The position numbers and the translations under genes were made by a program. A stretch of DNA of 64,000 nucleotides. Origin: Terriglobia bacterium (GTDB lineage Bacteria > Acidobacteriota > Terriglobia > Bryobacterales > Bryobacteraceae). The notes under the pieces were generated by a model, which was given only the letters and a program-made list of their open reading frames with translations, did no database searches and was not told the origin of the DNA. Positions 26,968 to 36,578 of the stretch are shown piece by piece (position 1 is the first letter of the stretch; every line of letters begins with the position of its first letter). Location of the stretch: positions 1 through 64,000 of the forward strand of contig JAIQFK010000021.1 in NCBI GenBank assembly GCA_020073305.1, written 5' to 3'.

Positions 26968-28425
26968 CTAAATTCCCAGATCCTTCTTCAGTTCGCCCAG
27001 GAACCACTCCGCTTCACTCTTCTCAAGCCCGCTTCCCGCCGTGACCTTGCCGCCATGGCTGAGGTGCAAGCGAAGGTCGTACCAGACGTGATCGCCGCTT
27101 TTCATCGCCGGGTAGAGCTCAAATTTCTGAATCTCGGCGGCGTTGACGCTCCGCTCGCGGGAGAAGCCCAGGCAACTGGAGCGGATTCGCAGGGAGCGGC
27201 CGCGCACGCTCATATCCGTCTGGCCAAACCAAAGCCCCAGGGCAAACAGAATCAGCATCAGGCCGGTCCCTCCGGAGAAAAGCAGCGGGATTGCTCCCGC
27301 GAACCACGTGAAGGAACCACTCACCAGGCGGCCCCAAAAAATGCCTGCGCCTAGGAAAATACTTCCGAACAACGTCAGGGCCGCAGCCACTCCCTTGTTG
27401 CGAGCCGGCCCCAGATGAAACCGCACGCCGCCTTCGCCGGAGGTTCCTGTGGCGATCTTGGCGTCCGGAGGTTTCTGACCGGCCAAATGGGCGACTTCGC
27501 CGGCTTCGAGCACTTCGGTCGTGAGACTCGCGTCGCTCGCTTCGGTCTTGAAAACCGGCACCTTGAAAGAGGCGCGAAAATCGAGACCGGCCAGCGCGGC
27601 GTTCGCCGTCAGGCGCCAGAAGATCTCGTCCGCCGGGTTGCTGGCATCCGTTTCCCGCGCGTCGCAGGGAATCGTGAAATCTATTGGCGCCGAAGTTCCC
27701 GGTCCCCCAACAAACGGCGTAATGGCCTGCCGGGCTTGCCACAGCACATTCTCCCAGCGCGAGCGGCCGTCGCCCGAACCGCTGACATAGGATCGAACGC
27801 AACTCAGGGTGATCAGCACGTCACAGCCGGCCGGAAAGGCAAACGCCGATTCCAACTGCCCTCGAAGACGCCCTCCGAGAACTCCCGGAAGCGTGGAAAG
27901 CGCCAATCGCACCTGGCGGAATTTTCGTTCGCGCAGGCGGATCAGAATGCTCTGGCCGATGAGAATGAGGCCACCCAGCGGAAGCACCAGGACCAGCAGC
28001 TCCATGTACGACCGATGTCGCGGCGGATGAAGGATCACACCCGCAAGACTGGCGCTCGACACGACTAGAAGCAGGAGCCCAATCGCGCCCCGCGTTGCGG
28101 CCTCCGACTGCCAGTCGGGCCTGGCATAACCCTGTGCCCAGTCGTCTCGCCAAAGCCATGGCTTGCCCGGAGACGCGCCGGCGGTGGCCTGCGCCTGCTT
28201 GGCGGTTGTCGTGGCTGACCTGCCCGCGACGATCAAACCTACGCCGATGCATGCCACCGCCAGAGCTACCGCGCCACCCGTCATCTTTTGAGACGGGTCC
28301 TGGTAACCCTTGGTGCCCAGCAACGCGGCGCCGCCAAACACGATTCCAGCCAAAGTGAACAGCACGCCCATAGGCAGCAGGCAACCCGCATTGTTTGCGT
28401 TGTTGGAAGGGGCCCGTCCTGTCAT
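26968..28425 (-). CDS. Hypothetical membrane protein, DUF3592-like
   Basis: A 485-residue protein: paired N-terminal membrane helices (about 15-35 and 52-70), a second pair (about 112-132 and 140-162), a large soluble beta-rich region (165-345) and a third pair (about 350-400), then a C-terminal soluble domain. This helix-pair and beta arrangement is like DUF3592-containing proteins. Function unknown. It lies 14 bases downstream of glmU on the same strand and may be cotranscribed with it. Confidence 0.65.
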   Translation of the reverse strand: MTGRAPSNNANNAGCLLPMGVLFTLAGIVFGGAALLGTKGYQDPSQKMTGGAVALAVACIGVGLIVAGRSATTTAKQAQATAGASPGKPWLWRDDWAQGYARPDWQSEAATRGAIGLLLLVVSSASLAGVILHPPRHRSYMELLVLVLPLGGLILIGQSILIRLRERKFRQVRLALSTLPGVLGGRLRGQLESAFAFPAGCDVLITLSCVRSYVSGSGDGRSRWENVLWQARQAITPFVGGPGTSAPIDFTIPCDARETDASNPADEIFWRLTANAALAGLDFRASFKVPVFKTEASDASLTTEVLEAGEVAHLAGQKPPDAKIATGTSGEGGVRFHLGPARNKGVAAALTLFGSIFLGAGIFWGRLVSGSFTWFAGAIPLLFSGGTGLMLILFALGLWFGQTDMSVRGRSLRIRSSCLGFSRERSVNAAEIQKFELYPAMKSGDHVWYDLRLHLSHGGKVTAGSGLEKSEAEWFLGELKKDLGI

Positions 28426-28439
28426 AGGAGCAAAGGAGC

Positions 28440-29837
28440 TTACGATTTAGTCCTGGTCTTTTCCCGGCGTTTTCGCGCCCAATCCGGCTTGTTCACCTGG
28501 CGCGCACGGCCCAGTGCCAGCGCATCCACGGGCACAGGATCGGTGATGACCGAACCGGCCGCCAGATAGGCGCCGTCGCCGATCTCTACCGGCGCCACTA
28601 GCGTCGCGTTGCTGCCCACGAAAACGCCATTGCCGATCTTGGTCTGATGTTTGGCGCGGCCGTCGTAATTGCAGGTGATGGTACCGGCGCCCACGTTGAC
28701 GTTCTCGCCAATGACCGAGTCGCCCAGATAGGCCAGATGCATGGCTTTGGCGCCCGCGCCCAACCGTGTTTTCTTCAACTCCACAAAATTCCCGATGTGC
28801 GCTCCGGGAGCGATGTCGTTCTCCAGCCGCAGCCGCGCATAGGGACCGATATACGCTCCCGCCGCCACGCGAGAGGTATTGATCATGGTGAACGGCGCGA
28901 CTTGCACGCTGTCAGCCAGTTCAGAATCGCGCACGATCGAGCACGCGCCAATGCGGCACGCTTCTCCGATCTTGGTCTTGCCCAGGATCTGTGCAAACGG
29001 CTCGATGACCGTATCGATCCCGATCGCGACCGAATCATCCACGCTGACGGTCTCGGGTTTCTCCACGGTGACGCCGGCCAGCATCAGTTCGCGCACTTTG
29101 CGTTCACGAAAGGTGCGGTCGGCGGCCGCCAGTTCCACGCGATTGTTGATCCCCAGCAGCTCCATGGGATTGCCCGCGCGAAAAGCATCCACCGTGTGGC
29201 CAGCCCGAATCAGGATCCCGACCATGTCGGTGAGGTAGTATTCGCGCGCCGGATTGTTAGTGCCCAGCTCATCGATGTGTTGCCAGAACGGGCCGGCCTG
29301 GAAGCAGTAGATGCCCACATTGGCTTCGCGGATGGCGAGTTGCGCCGGCGTGCCGGCTTTCTGCTCGATCACCTCCAACACTTGGCCGCCGGAGTCGCGA
29401 ATCACGCGGCCGTAGCCGGTAGGGTCCTCGAGTTCGGCGCTGACCAGGGTCGCCGCGGCCTTCGAATGCTCCTGATGATCGATCAAAGAGGCGAGCACTG
29501 CCGCCGGAATCAGAGGACAATCGCCGTAGTAGACGACCAGGAGCCCGCCCAGAGGCGCCAGCAACTCACGCCCGGCGATCAGTGCGTGCCCCGTTCCCTT
29601 TTGTTCCGTTTGGTGGATGAAGCGGACGCCGCGCCCCTCCACGGTGCTTTTCACCTGAGCCGCCTGGTGGCCGACCACAACAAACACGCGATCCGGCGTG
29701 GCCAGCGAGAGCGCGGTGTCCACGGTGTGCTCAACAAGCGTCCTGCCCCCGGCCTGGTGCAGCACCTTGGCGCGCCGCGATTTCATGCGGGTGCCCAAGC
29801 CGGCGGCCAGGATCACAACCGTTACGGGAGTGTTCAT
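28440..29837 (-). CDS. glmU: Bifunctional GlmU
   Basis: A 465-residue GlmU making UDP-N-acetylglucosamine for cell wall and lipopolysaccharide. The N-terminal uridylyltransferase has VVILAAGLGTRMKSRRAKVLH, QTEQKGTGHAL and YYGDCPLI. The C-terminal left-handed beta helix with acetyltransferase activity includes IGNFVELKKTRLGAGAKAMH, YLGDSVIGENVNVGAG and TITCNYDG. Start ATG 29837 is used; two codons further upstream GTG is also possible. It lies 28 bases after the yvcK stop, so one transcript with yvcK is likely. Confidence 0.96.
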   Translation of the reverse strand: MNTPVTVVILAAGLGTRMKSRRAKVLHQAGGRTLVEHTVDTALSLATPDRVFVVVGHQAAQVKSTVEGRGVRFIHQTEQKGTGHALIAGRELLAPLGGLLVVYYGDCPLIPAAVLASLIDHQEHSKAAATLVSAELEDPTGYGRVIRDSGGQVLEVIEQKAGTPAQLAIREANVGIYCFQAGPFWQHIDELGTNNPAREYYLTDMVGILIRAGHTVDAFRAGNPMELLGINNRVELAAADRTFRERKVRELMLAGVTVEKPETVSVDDSVAIGIDTVIEPFAQILGKTKIGEACRIGACSIVRDSELADSVQVAPFTMINTSRVAAGAYIGPYARLRLENDIAPGAHIGNFVELKKTRLGAGAKAMHLAYLGDSVIGENVNVGAGTITCNYDGRAKHQTKIGNGVFVGSNATLVAPVEIGDGAYLAAGSVITDPVPVDALALGRARQVNKPDWARKRREKTRTKS

Positions 29838-29865
29838 GCCCACTATTATTCAATGCTGGGCATGA

Positions 29866-30906
29866 TTACCGCGACATAGGCCGGCGCGCCCGGCCTTCGG
29901 TGGCCAGTTCAACCGCAATCGCGGCGATGGCCTCGGAATTATGCCGGACCAGGGGAGACTGCTGCACCAGGTCGCCGCAGACCACGTTCACCCCCATGGC
30001 GCCAATGGCTTCGAAGTCGTTGGCGACCGGCGCGGAATCCATGCGTGCGTAACGCCGGCGCATGGCGAGACTGATCTCGCCCGTATTGACGATAGCGTAG
30101 TCCAGCAGCTTGCCGCCGGCATGCCGGTGGATGGCCGCGATATGATCCGAAGCCCCAAAATTGGTGGTTTCGCCCGGCTGCCACATCAGATTCACAAAAT
30201 ACGCTTTCACCGCCGGAGAACGTCGAATGGCGTCCGCGATTCCGGTCACCAGTAGGTTCGGGATCACGCTCGTAAACAGCGAGCCCGGCCCCAGAGTGAT
30301 GAGATCCGCATCGGCGATGGCCGCCAGTGCGTCTGGGAGCGGGCGGCAGCGGCGCGGGCGAAGCCGCACCGTCTCGATCCGCCGCCGGCTTCTGCTGATC
30401 TTGGTTTCCCCCAGCACTCGCTGGCCGTTTTCGAGCACGGCTTCGAGAGATACGTTCGCGGCGGTCGCGGGATAGATACGTCCCTTGATGGCGAGTACGT
30501 CGGAGGATTCCTTCACGGCTTCGGGAAAATCTCCGGTGATGTGGGTCAGGGCCGTCAGGAACAGGTTGCCGAAGCTGTGGCCTTTCAGTCCGCGTCCCGA
30601 TGCGAACCGGTACTGAAACAGACGGGAGAGCAGCGCCTCGTCCTCTGATAACGCCACCAGGCAGTTCCGGATATCTCCCGGCGGCAACACGTCGAAGTCC
30701 CGGCGTAGCCTCCCCGAACTGCCCCCGTCATCGGAGACAGTGACGATCGCAACGATGTCCACCAAAGAGTCGCGCCGCGCCGGGCTGTGCCCGCCCGTGT
30801 ACGGCTTAAGACCGTGCAGCAGAGTGGAAAGCCCAGTTCCGCCGCCGATCGAGACGACGCGCAACGGGTCGGTCGCTGGACCTCCGGTTATCGAAGGAGA
30901 TTGCAT
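29866..30906 (-). CDS. yvcK: YvcK/GlmR-family gluconeogenesis factor
   Basis: A 346-residue cytosolic protein of the CofD/YvcK family. In Firmicutes it binds UDP-GlcNAc and stimulates GlmS, adjusting flux to cell wall precursors. It has RVVSIGGGTGLSTLLHGLK, VTVSDDGGSSGRLR, GLKGHSFGNLFLTAL and ADLITLGPGSLFTSVIPNLL. The start ATG 30906 is the first codon of the domain; the frame extends upstream into the TPR gene. Adjacency to glmU supports a role in amino sugar control. Confidence 0.93.
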   Translation of the reverse strand: MQSPSITGGPATDPLRVVSIGGGTGLSTLLHGLKPYTGGHSPARRDSLVDIVAIVTVSDDGGSSGRLRRDFDVLPPGDIRNCLVALSEDEALLSRLFQYRFASGRGLKGHSFGNLFLTALTHITGDFPEAVKESSDVLAIKGRIYPATAANVSLEAVLENGQRVLGETKISRSRRRIETVRLRPRRCRPLPDALAAIADADLITLGPGSLFTSVIPNLLVTGIADAIRRSPAVKAYFVNLMWQPGETTNFGASDHIAAIHRHAGGKLLDYAIVNTGEISLAMRRRYARMDSAPVANDFEAIGAMGVNVVCGDLVQQSPLVRHNSEAIAAIAVELATEGRARRPMSR

Positions 30907-30916
30907 CCGTGCGCCC

Positions 30917-31546
30917 TTACGCGGCGCCGGTTTTGTCCGGATAGAGCAGTTGTTGAATCTGGGGATAACTTGAAAATCCGCCGAAGTCCGCGTCTTGCCT
31001 TGCGGCGATCCGGTTGCGGGGCTCCAAATCAATCGCGCGTTTCAGATTCTCGCAAGCGGCGTCGATATCGCCCGCCAGACCTCTACACAGAGCCAGCGCA
31101 TAAAGCACGTGGTCGGCATTGGGCTCAAGCTTCAGGGCCGCCTCTAGGTGCTGCTGCGCGTCCGCCAGTTTCCGCGCATTGACCATCGCGACCCCGTAGT
31201 TGTAGTGCTCCTCCGCCGTCTTGAGGTCTACGATCGGCTTTTGGAGACGCCGGTCGCACATGCGAATGTGGAGTTCGGCGTTATGCCCCATTTCGCGGTT
31301 GGGACCGCCTACGGCTTTCGCGAACAGTTCCCGGGCTTCGGAAAACTTCGCGGCGTGAAACAGGCGAACCGCATTCTCGAAAGCCTTCAGTTGCGCCTTC
31401 CGCGTCTCGGTGGCCTCCGCCGAGACGATGGGGTCTGGAGCGGCAGTCGCAGAGCGGCGGCGCGCCGCGTTGTCAAACTTCGCTACAGGTTCGGGGTCGG
31501 ATTTTCCTAGGTTTTTTGCCACGGTCGTCTTCTTCTTGAAAGGCAT
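30917..31546 (-). CDS. TPR-repeat protein
   Basis: A 209-residue protein with a basic N-terminus (MPFKKKTTVAKNLGK), then TPR units: AFENAVRLFHAAKFSEARELF, EEHYNYGVAMVNARKLADAQQHLEAALKLEP and DHVLYALALCRGLAGDIDAACENLKRAIDLEP. TPRs mediate protein binding. It ends 10 bases before the yvcK start, so it heads the TPR-yvcK-glmU string. The partner is unknown. Confidence 0.82.
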   Translation of the reverse strand: MPFKKKTTVAKNLGKSDPEPVAKFDNAARRRSATAAPDPIVSAEATETRKAQLKAFENAVRLFHAAKFSEARELFAKAVGGPNREMGHNAELHIRMCDRRLQKPIVDLKTAEEHYNYGVAMVNARKLADAQQHLEAALKLEPNADHVLYALALCRGLAGDIDAACENLKRAIDLEPRNRIAARQDADFGGFSSYPQIQQLLYPDKTGAA

Positions 31547-31611
31547 CTTGCGCCCGTTCGAAAGTGACTTTAGGTACGCTAGCAGACCGCAAAACGGAAG
31601 TCAAAACGAGG

Positions 31612-31629
31612 GTGACAGACGCCTGTCAC
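31612..31629. promoter_or_regulatory. Perfect palindrome upstream of hrcA
   Basis: GTGACAG (31612-31618) and CTGTCAC (31623-31629) flank a 4-base centre, between divergent TPR and hrcA genes and just upstream of the hrcA promoter. It is not the CIRCE sequence (TTAGCACTC-N9-GAGTGCTAA), which is absent. It may be an operator for some other regulator. Confidence 0.5.
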
Positions 31630-31654
31630 AAGTTGCCGACAAATGCCCCGAGTC

Positions 31655-31684
31655 TTGACCCTTTGCTTTTCAACAGGATACAAT
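31655..31684 (+). promoter_or_regulatory. Probable sigma-70-type promoter for hrcA
   Basis: TTGACC (31655-31660) and TACAAT (31679-31684) are separated by 18 bases, about 30 bases before ATG 31716. Both boxes resemble the vegetative consensus. Confidence 0.68.
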
Positions 31685-31715
31685 CGGGACTGTAGGGGAA
31701 GGTTGATTCCGTCCT

Positions 31716-32753
31716 ATGCCTGACGAAGGAGCGTTGAACCCTAGAGAGCAGGAAATCCTGCAATCCATCGTTCGCGCGTATATCCAGACGGGTGAGCCAG
31801 TTAGCTCACGCGCCATCGCCCGCCGCCGCAGCCAGCCGCTGGGCGCGGCGTCGATCCGCAACGTCATGGCCGAGCTCACCGACGAAGGATATCTTTCTCA
31901 GCCGCACACCTCCGCCGGCCGTGTGCCCACCGAAAAGGCGTTCCGTTGCTACGTGCGATCCATCACCACGCGGCCCCTGGGGACGGCCGAGGCCCAGCGA
32001 CTGCGTGCCGAACTGATCGAGGAGGACACCGTCGAAGGGCGCCTGGAACGCTCGTCCCGCATGCTTACCGAGTGGACGCTCAACGTGGGAATCGCTGCCG
32101 CAATGCCGGCCACGGGCCAGATTCTGGATCACATCGAGTTGCTCGCGCTGGCTGACCGCCGCGTGCTCATGATCGTCGTGACGAGCGACCAGATGGTTCA
32201 CAATCGCGTCGTCATGCTGGACGAGCAGTCTTCGCAAGACGAGCTGAACTCCATCCGCAATTACGTCAACCTTCATTTCAGCGGCTGGATGTTGGGTGAC
32301 GCCCGCCAGGAGCTGCTGCGGCGATTTGAAGAAGAGCGCGCCGCCTACGACGCGATCCTCCGGCGCCTCACGGTGCTCTGCCAGAAGGGCCTGCTCACCG
32401 TGGACCCGTCGCCTGAGGTGCACCTGGATGGCGCGTCCAACCTGGTGGGTATCGATCTGCATCTGACGCGCGAGCGCATGCGCGACCTGCTCCGCGCGCT
32501 CGAAGAGAAGAAACGGCTCATCGATCTGCTCGACCGCTTTCTCGAACAACCGGCGGGCGAAGTGGGAGTTCATGTTGGACTCGAGCAGGCTCACCCGGCC
32601 ATGAAGGAACTGGCGCTCATCGGCATGACCTTCCCGCTGCCCAGCGGAATGCTGGCGCGCGTCGCCGTGCTCGGCCCCATGCGCATGCACTACGAAAAGG
32701 CGATCTCGGCCGTCCTGCACATTGGCCGCGCGTTCGGGAGTTTACCCACCTAG
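31716..32753 (+). CDS. hrcA: Heat-inducible transcription repressor HrcA
   Basis: A 345-residue repressor of class I heat-shock genes. The N-terminal winged helix runs LNPREQEILQSIVRAYIQTG through LGAASIRNVMAELTDEGYLSQPHTSAGRVPTEKAFRCYV. The rest forms the GAF-like dimer/insert domain ending LTFPLPSGMLARVAVLGPMRMHYEKA-like. HrcA normally binds CIRCE, but no CIRCE is visible upstream of its own operon here. grpE and dnaJ follow. Confidence 0.95.
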   Translation: MPDEGALNPREQEILQSIVRAYIQTGEPVSSRAIARRRSQPLGAASIRNVMAELTDEGYLSQPHTSAGRVPTEKAFRCYVRSITTRPLGTAEAQRLRAELIEEDTVEGRLERSSRMLTEWTLNVGIAAAMPATGQILDHIELLALADRRVLMIVVTSDQMVHNRVVMLDEQSSQDELNSIRNYVNLHFSGWMLGDARQELLRRFEEERAAYDAILRRLTVLCQKGLLTVDPSPEVHLDGASNLVGIDLHLTRERMRDLLRALEEKKRLIDLLDRFLEQPAGEVGVHVGLEQAHPAMKELALIGMTFPLPSGMLARVAVLGPMRMHYEKAISAVLHIGRAFGSLPT

Positions 32754-32784
32754 CCCGGCTGGACGCATCTGCTAACCTAAGACC

Positions 32785-33336
32785 GTGGGGAACGAGAATC
32801 CAGAAGTAAGAACCATCCCGGAGGACGAGGGCGCCGCCGCGGAGGCGGCCGCATCCCCCGATCTGGCGGCACAGGTCTCAGCCCTCACTGCAGAGCGCGA
32901 TCGCCTGGCTGCCGAGAAGGCGGAGTTGAACGACCGCCTGCTCCGGCGCGCCGCCGATTTCGATAACTTCCGGAGGCGAGCGGAGCGGGACCGCTCCGAT
33001 TTTCTGCAGTTCGCGGGCATGGAATTCGTGCGCGAAATGCTGCCCGTCCTCGACGATTTCGAGCGGGCACTGAAGTCCGAATCCGCCGACCCGCGTTATG
33101 CCAAAGGAGTCGAGCTGATCTACACGCGGCTCTATGACGCGCTAAAGAAAATAGGGCTCGAACCGATGGATACGCTAGGCAAGACCTTCGATCCCAAACT
33201 GCACCAGGCCGTGGAGCGGGTGGAGACCGACGAAGCGGAAGATCAATCCATTTTGGGTGAGTTCCAGAGGGGGTACTATTTCAAAGGTAAGTTGCTGCGG
33301 CCAGCCATGGTAAGGGTCGCCGTCCGGCCTTCCTGA
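32785..33336 (+). CDS. grpE: Nucleotide exchange factor GrpE
   Basis: A 183-residue GrpE that exchanges ADP on DnaK. The acidic N-terminus is followed by a long coiled-coil helix ([38 protein letters not shown]) and the beta domain with [14 protein letters not shown] and [18 protein letters not shown]. It starts with GTG 32785, 31 bases after hrcA; dnaJ begins 10 bases after its stop. Confidence 0.95.
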   Translation: MGNENPEVRTIPEDEGAAAEAAASPDLAAQVSALTAERDRLAAEKAELNDRLLRRAADFDNFRRRAERDRSDFLQFAGMEFVREMLPVLDDFERALKSESADPRYAKGVELIYTRLYDALKKIGLEPMDTLGKTFDPKLHQAVERVETDEAEDQSILGEFQRGYYFKGKLLRPAMVRVAVRPS

Positions 33337-33346
33337 CATCCGAGCC

Positions 33347-34465
33347 ATGCCCGTGACCAAACGAGACTATTACGAAATACTGGGTGTCAGCCGCGAAGCC
33401 GACGACCAGCAAATCAAGAGCGCCTACCGCAAGCTCGCCCGGGAACACCACCCCGACGTCAACCCCGGCAACGATCAAGCCGAGGAGAGGTTCAAGGAAG
33501 CGGCGGAAGCGTATAGCGTTTTGAGCGATCCACAAAAGCGCGCCGCCTATGACCGGTACGGCCATCAGGGCGTGCAAAGCGCCGGCCAGGGATTCGATCC
33601 ATCGGGCCTCGACCTCAACGACATTCTGGGCGACTTTTTCGGCTTCGGCGATCTGTTCGGGGCCGGGGACCGGCGCCGGCGCAACCGGCCGCAGCGCGGC
33701 GAAGACGTCCGCTACGATCTGGAAATCCGGTTCGAAGACGCCGTGTTCGGCATGGGGGCGGAGATCCTGGTGCCGCGGTCGGAGTTGTGCGACCGGTGCG
33801 AAGGGAAGGGGGCGGAGCCCGGCAGCGGCGCCACCACCTGTCCGGCCTGTCACGGCCGCGGCGAGGTGGTCTATCAGCAAAGCTTCCTGTCGGTGCGGCG
33901 CACCTGCGGCCACTGCGGCGGATCCGGCAAGATCATCCGCACGCCCTGTTCGCAGTGCCGCGGTCACGGCTACCGGCAACTGCAGCGCAAGATGAAGGTC
34001 AACATTCCGGCGGGCGTAGACAACGGCACGCGCCTGCGCCTGGCGCACGAAGGCGAGCCCGGCGCAAACGGCGGTCCTCCAGGCGACCTATACGTCGTGC
34101 TGAAGGTCAAAGATCACGCGTTCTTCGAGCGCCACGAGTACGACCTGCACTGCACCATCCCGATCAACGTGGCTCAGGCGGCATTGGGAGCGGAAATCGA
34201 GGTGCCGACACTGGAGCAGCCGTACAAACTCAAGATCCCCGAAGGCACCCAGACCGGCGTCGAACTTCGCATCCGCCACAAGGGCGTGGCCCACGTGAAT
34301 GGACACGCGCGTGGCGACATCGTGGCGCACATCGAAGTCCGAACGCCCACCAAGCTCACCAAGGACCAGAAACGATTGTTAGAGCAACTCCGCGAAACGC
34401 TGCCCGCGGACAATCAGCCGGCCGAAAAAGGCATCTTCGAAAAAGTCAAAGACTACTTCGTGTAG
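33347..34465 (+). CDS. dnaJ: Chaperone DnaJ
   Basis: A 372-residue full-length type I DnaJ. The J domain (residues 5-70) has the essential HPD in [11 protein letters not shown] Gly/Phe-rich stretch (75-110) follows, then four zinc-binding repeats [24 protein letters not shown] and CSQCRGHG (145-210), then the substrate-binding C-terminal domain. It cooperates with DnaK, whose gene is not in this cluster. A hairpin GAGCCG-CAC-CGGCTC overlaps the stop codon. Confidence 0.97.
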   Translation: MPVTKRDYYEILGVSREADDQQIKSAYRKLAREHHPDVNPGNDQAEERFKEAAEAYSVLSDPQKRAAYDRYGHQGVQSAGQGFDPSGLDLNDILGDFFGFGDLFGAGDRRRRNRPQRGEDVRYDLEIRFEDAVFGMGAEILVPRSELCDRCEGKGAEPGSGATTCPACHGRGEVVYQQSFLSVRRTCGHCGGSGKIIRTPCSQCRGHGYRQLQRKMKVNIPAGVDNGTRLRLAHEGEPGANGGPPGDLYVVLKVKDHAFFERHEYDLHCTIPINVAQAALGAEIEVPTLEQPYKLKIPEGTQTGVELRIRHKGVAHVNGHARGDIVAHIEVRTPTKLTKDQKRLLEQLRETLPADNQPAEKGIFEKVKDYFV

Positions 34466-34479
34466 AGCCGCACCGGCTC
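34465..34479 (+). terminator. Possible hairpin terminator after dnaJ
   Basis: GAGCCG (34465-34470) and CGGCTC (34474-34479) with a 3-base loop begin inside the stop codon of dnaJ. No T tract follows, so it may act as a rho-dependent boundary or mRNA 3' stabiliser rather than an intrinsic terminator. Confidence 0.4.
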
Positions 34480-34861
34480 TGCCCTCACGCGAGAAACAAG
34501 GCCCGGCAGGGGCGTCAGAGGTGGACCATGGGGTCCGCCCCAATTAGTGCTGATTCAATTGCAATCGCGCAGCAACAGTTGACGGCACGTTCTGAGAACG
34601 TAGGTCGACCGCGCTGGCGAGAGTCCGGGTCGCCGACCACTCGCTCCTGTGGCCTCCTGGGAGCCCGTTTCGCAGTGCCCGAACTTCCGAATTGGCGACC
34701 GTACAGAATTTGCCGTTCACCTTGCGGGCAGGCTTGAGCTCCCATCACTTCGCGAAATGGGCTGTTCGCGCGGACTGTCCACGCGAGCACTTTGTCTGAA
34801 GTTGCATTGACAACGGGAGGTGGAACTTTCGCCCTGCGGCACTCGTACCTCTATCTGACAC
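34480..34861. other. Gene-free stretch after dnaJ
   Basis: About 380 bases with no supported gene; a minus-strand open frame at 34515-34790 lacks any family resemblance. It contains one copy of a short repeat GGGGTCCGCCCCA (34530-34542) that recurs at 35642-35654, on the other side of the DUF4386 gene. The region looks like remnant sequence. Confidence 0.5.
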
Positions 34862-35542
34862 ATGACACGCGCCACCAATGCACGCATCGCTGGCATCGTG
34901 TTCCTTCTCTATATCGCAACCGGGATCGTTATCATGATCCTGTCTGCCCAAGCAACCGGCGCCGAGGGGACCGCTGCCAAACTGGCGGGCATCGCCCGCC
35001 ACGCATCACTAGTGCGCCTGACCATCGTGCTCGGCTTGCTCACGACTATGTACGCTCTGGCGCTGGGCGTGACGTTGTACGGTCTCACGCGCGACCAGGA
35101 TCCGGAACTCGCGCTGCTGGCCCTATCTTGTCGCATCGGTGAGGGCGTGCTTGGCGTTGTCCCGACGCTCGCGACGCTGGGTCTGCTGTGGCTCAGTGCG
35201 GGGGGTGCCGGGGCATCGCTCCCGGACGCAGCGGCAGCAAATACCGTTGGCGAGTTCTTGTTCAGGGTGCAAGACTGGAATACGCTCATGGCCGCGACTT
35301 TCTTCGCCGTAGGTAGCACACTGTTCTCTTGTCTGTTTCTGCGGGGCCGGTTGATCCCTGTCCCACTGGCCTGGATCGGCGTCGTTGCGTCAATCGTGCT
35401 CGTGGTGGGACTTCCAATCCAACTCGCAGGATTCCTCAGCGGTCCGATCACCTCTCTCATGTGGCTACCAATGGTGGTGTTCGAGGTTCCTCTCGGGCTG
35501 TGGCTGCTCATCAAGGGCGTCGCGTCACCAGCGCCGCGATAA
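34862..35542 (+). CDS. DUF4386 family membrane protein
   Basis: A 226-residue integral membrane protein with about six transmembrane helices. The start MTRATNARIAGIVFLLYIATG and the internal VGEFLFRVQDWNTLMAATFFAVGSTLF segment match DUF4386 proteins, for which no biochemical role is known. It is flanked by two copies of the motif GGGGTCCGCCCCA and by degenerate repeats, so it may have been carried in. Start ATG 34862 has no strong ribosome site. Confidence 0.75.
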   Translation: MTRATNARIAGIVFLLYIATGIVIMILSAQATGAEGTAAKLAGIARHASLVRLTIVLGLLTTMYALALGVTLYGLTRDQDPELALLALSCRIGEGVLGVVPTLATLGLLWLSAGGAGASLPDAAAANTVGEFLFRVQDWNTLMAATFFAVGSTLFSCLFLRGRLIPVPLAWIGVVASIVLVVGLPIQLAGFLSGPITSLMWLPMVVFEVPLGLWLLIKGVASPAPR

Positions 35543-35597
35543 GGCGAGCGGGAACGGATTGGGCGCCACTTGAAAGGTGAGTTGCTGCCGCGGGCCG

Positions 35598-35802
35598 TCT
35601 GAAATTCCCTCGAATCCACCCACCATGAGTCAGCGCTTATGGGGGTCCGCCCCAAATCGCGAATTCTTGAATCGTTGCACGTTGCCATTGGACAGACACG
35701 ACTGCCTGTCCTACGATGTAGCTTTATGGCCGACCAAAACTTTTCCACGGCCGCCGCGCAACGTCGATCGAGAACAGCCATCTGCGCGTGACGGTGTTGC
35801 AC
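35598..35802 (+). repeat. Degenerate duplicate of the 5' region of the mutarotase-like gene
   Basis: This stretch repeats 37728-37884 with many changes. The first block (28 bases from TCTGAAATTCCCTCGA) has one mismatch. The second, covering CATTGGACAGACACGA through the start codon and about 25 codons of the gene at 37811, is roughly 80% alike by eye. The start codon equivalent is ATG 35726. Small indels shift its frame so it encodes nothing. Between the two blocks it carries an extra insert of about 45 bases holding GGGGTCCGCCCCA. Confidence 0.75.
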
Positions 35803-35847
35803 CCCTTCACTCCGAGGGAGGCGGGATGCGCGTCACCTTGGACGCTG

Positions 35848-36476
35848 CTATTGGAGTCCCCTCCAGACCATGCGGTGGAAAAGCTCGTCCATGGCCCGCG
35901 GGGATTCTTTCGCGCCGCGATCAAGCCACCAGCGCAGGAGCGACAGCAGGCCGCCCGCGAACGCATTGGAACAGGCGGTCAATTCGTGTTGATGCGGGTT
36001 GCGGAGGTCTGTTGATTGCTTGATACGTTGTTCGATCCCGCGCGCGAAGTGGCCTTGCGCAAGCTCGAAGAATGCTTCGATCCGGCCAGGCCAGAGTTGA
36101 CCAGGGCACGATAGAGCCTCTTCGCCGAGGCGACGTGCGCAAAGAACTCCGCCACGGGCGCGACTCGATTGGATATCGCTTGCTGCCGGCTGAGCGTCGT
36201 GGTCCACATCTCTAGGCCCTGCTCCAGCTCGCTCAGGAACAGGTCATCCTTATCGCGGTAGTGGACATAGAACGTGGAGCGGCCCACGCCGGCGCGGTGC
36301 AGCACCTCCCGCACCGCCACCTCGTCGATCGGCTTCTCCTGAATCAACGCGATCAGTGCATTGCCCAGCCGGTTGCGTGTACGCTCGATGCGCCGATCTG
36401 GCTTCCGCCGCCCGCTCGCGGGTTTCCTCTGCTCCACAAGCTTCGTCAGCGAGGTGGCGCGGTCATTATTGGACAT
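35848..36476 (-). pseudogene. TetR-family regulator interrupted by a frameshift
   Basis: Two minus-strand frames together make one TetR/AcrR regulator of about 209 residues. The N-terminal HTH is intact (RTRNRLGNALIALIQEKPIDEVAVREVLHRAGVGRSTFYVHYRDKDDLFL). After LYRALVNSGLAG near 36085 the frame moves by one base, and the ligand-binding part resumes as IEAFFELAQGHFARGIEQRI to the stop at 35848. Without the shift the protein ends at 35979 after a non-homologous tail. It may be a true pseudogene, a sequencing error, or a short DNA-binding-only form. It is divergent from the LTXXQ-like gene at 36579. Confidence 0.78.
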
Positions 36477-36578
36477 CGCCCGCCTCTTTGTTCAGCAACT
36501 CCGTCGTTTTCATGGATAGTGCTCGACTCGGCAGCATTCGACCGCTACATTGCTAATCATAGGGCAAAGGAGAACGCG

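Noticed and set aside
31546-31715. CIRCE element before hrcA
   Set aside because: Looked for TTAGCACTC-N9-GAGTGCTAA and found nothing close; the palindrome present is unrelated.
34515-34790. Minus-strand frame after dnaJ
   Set aside because: No recognisable domain and irregular composition; treated as remnant DNA.
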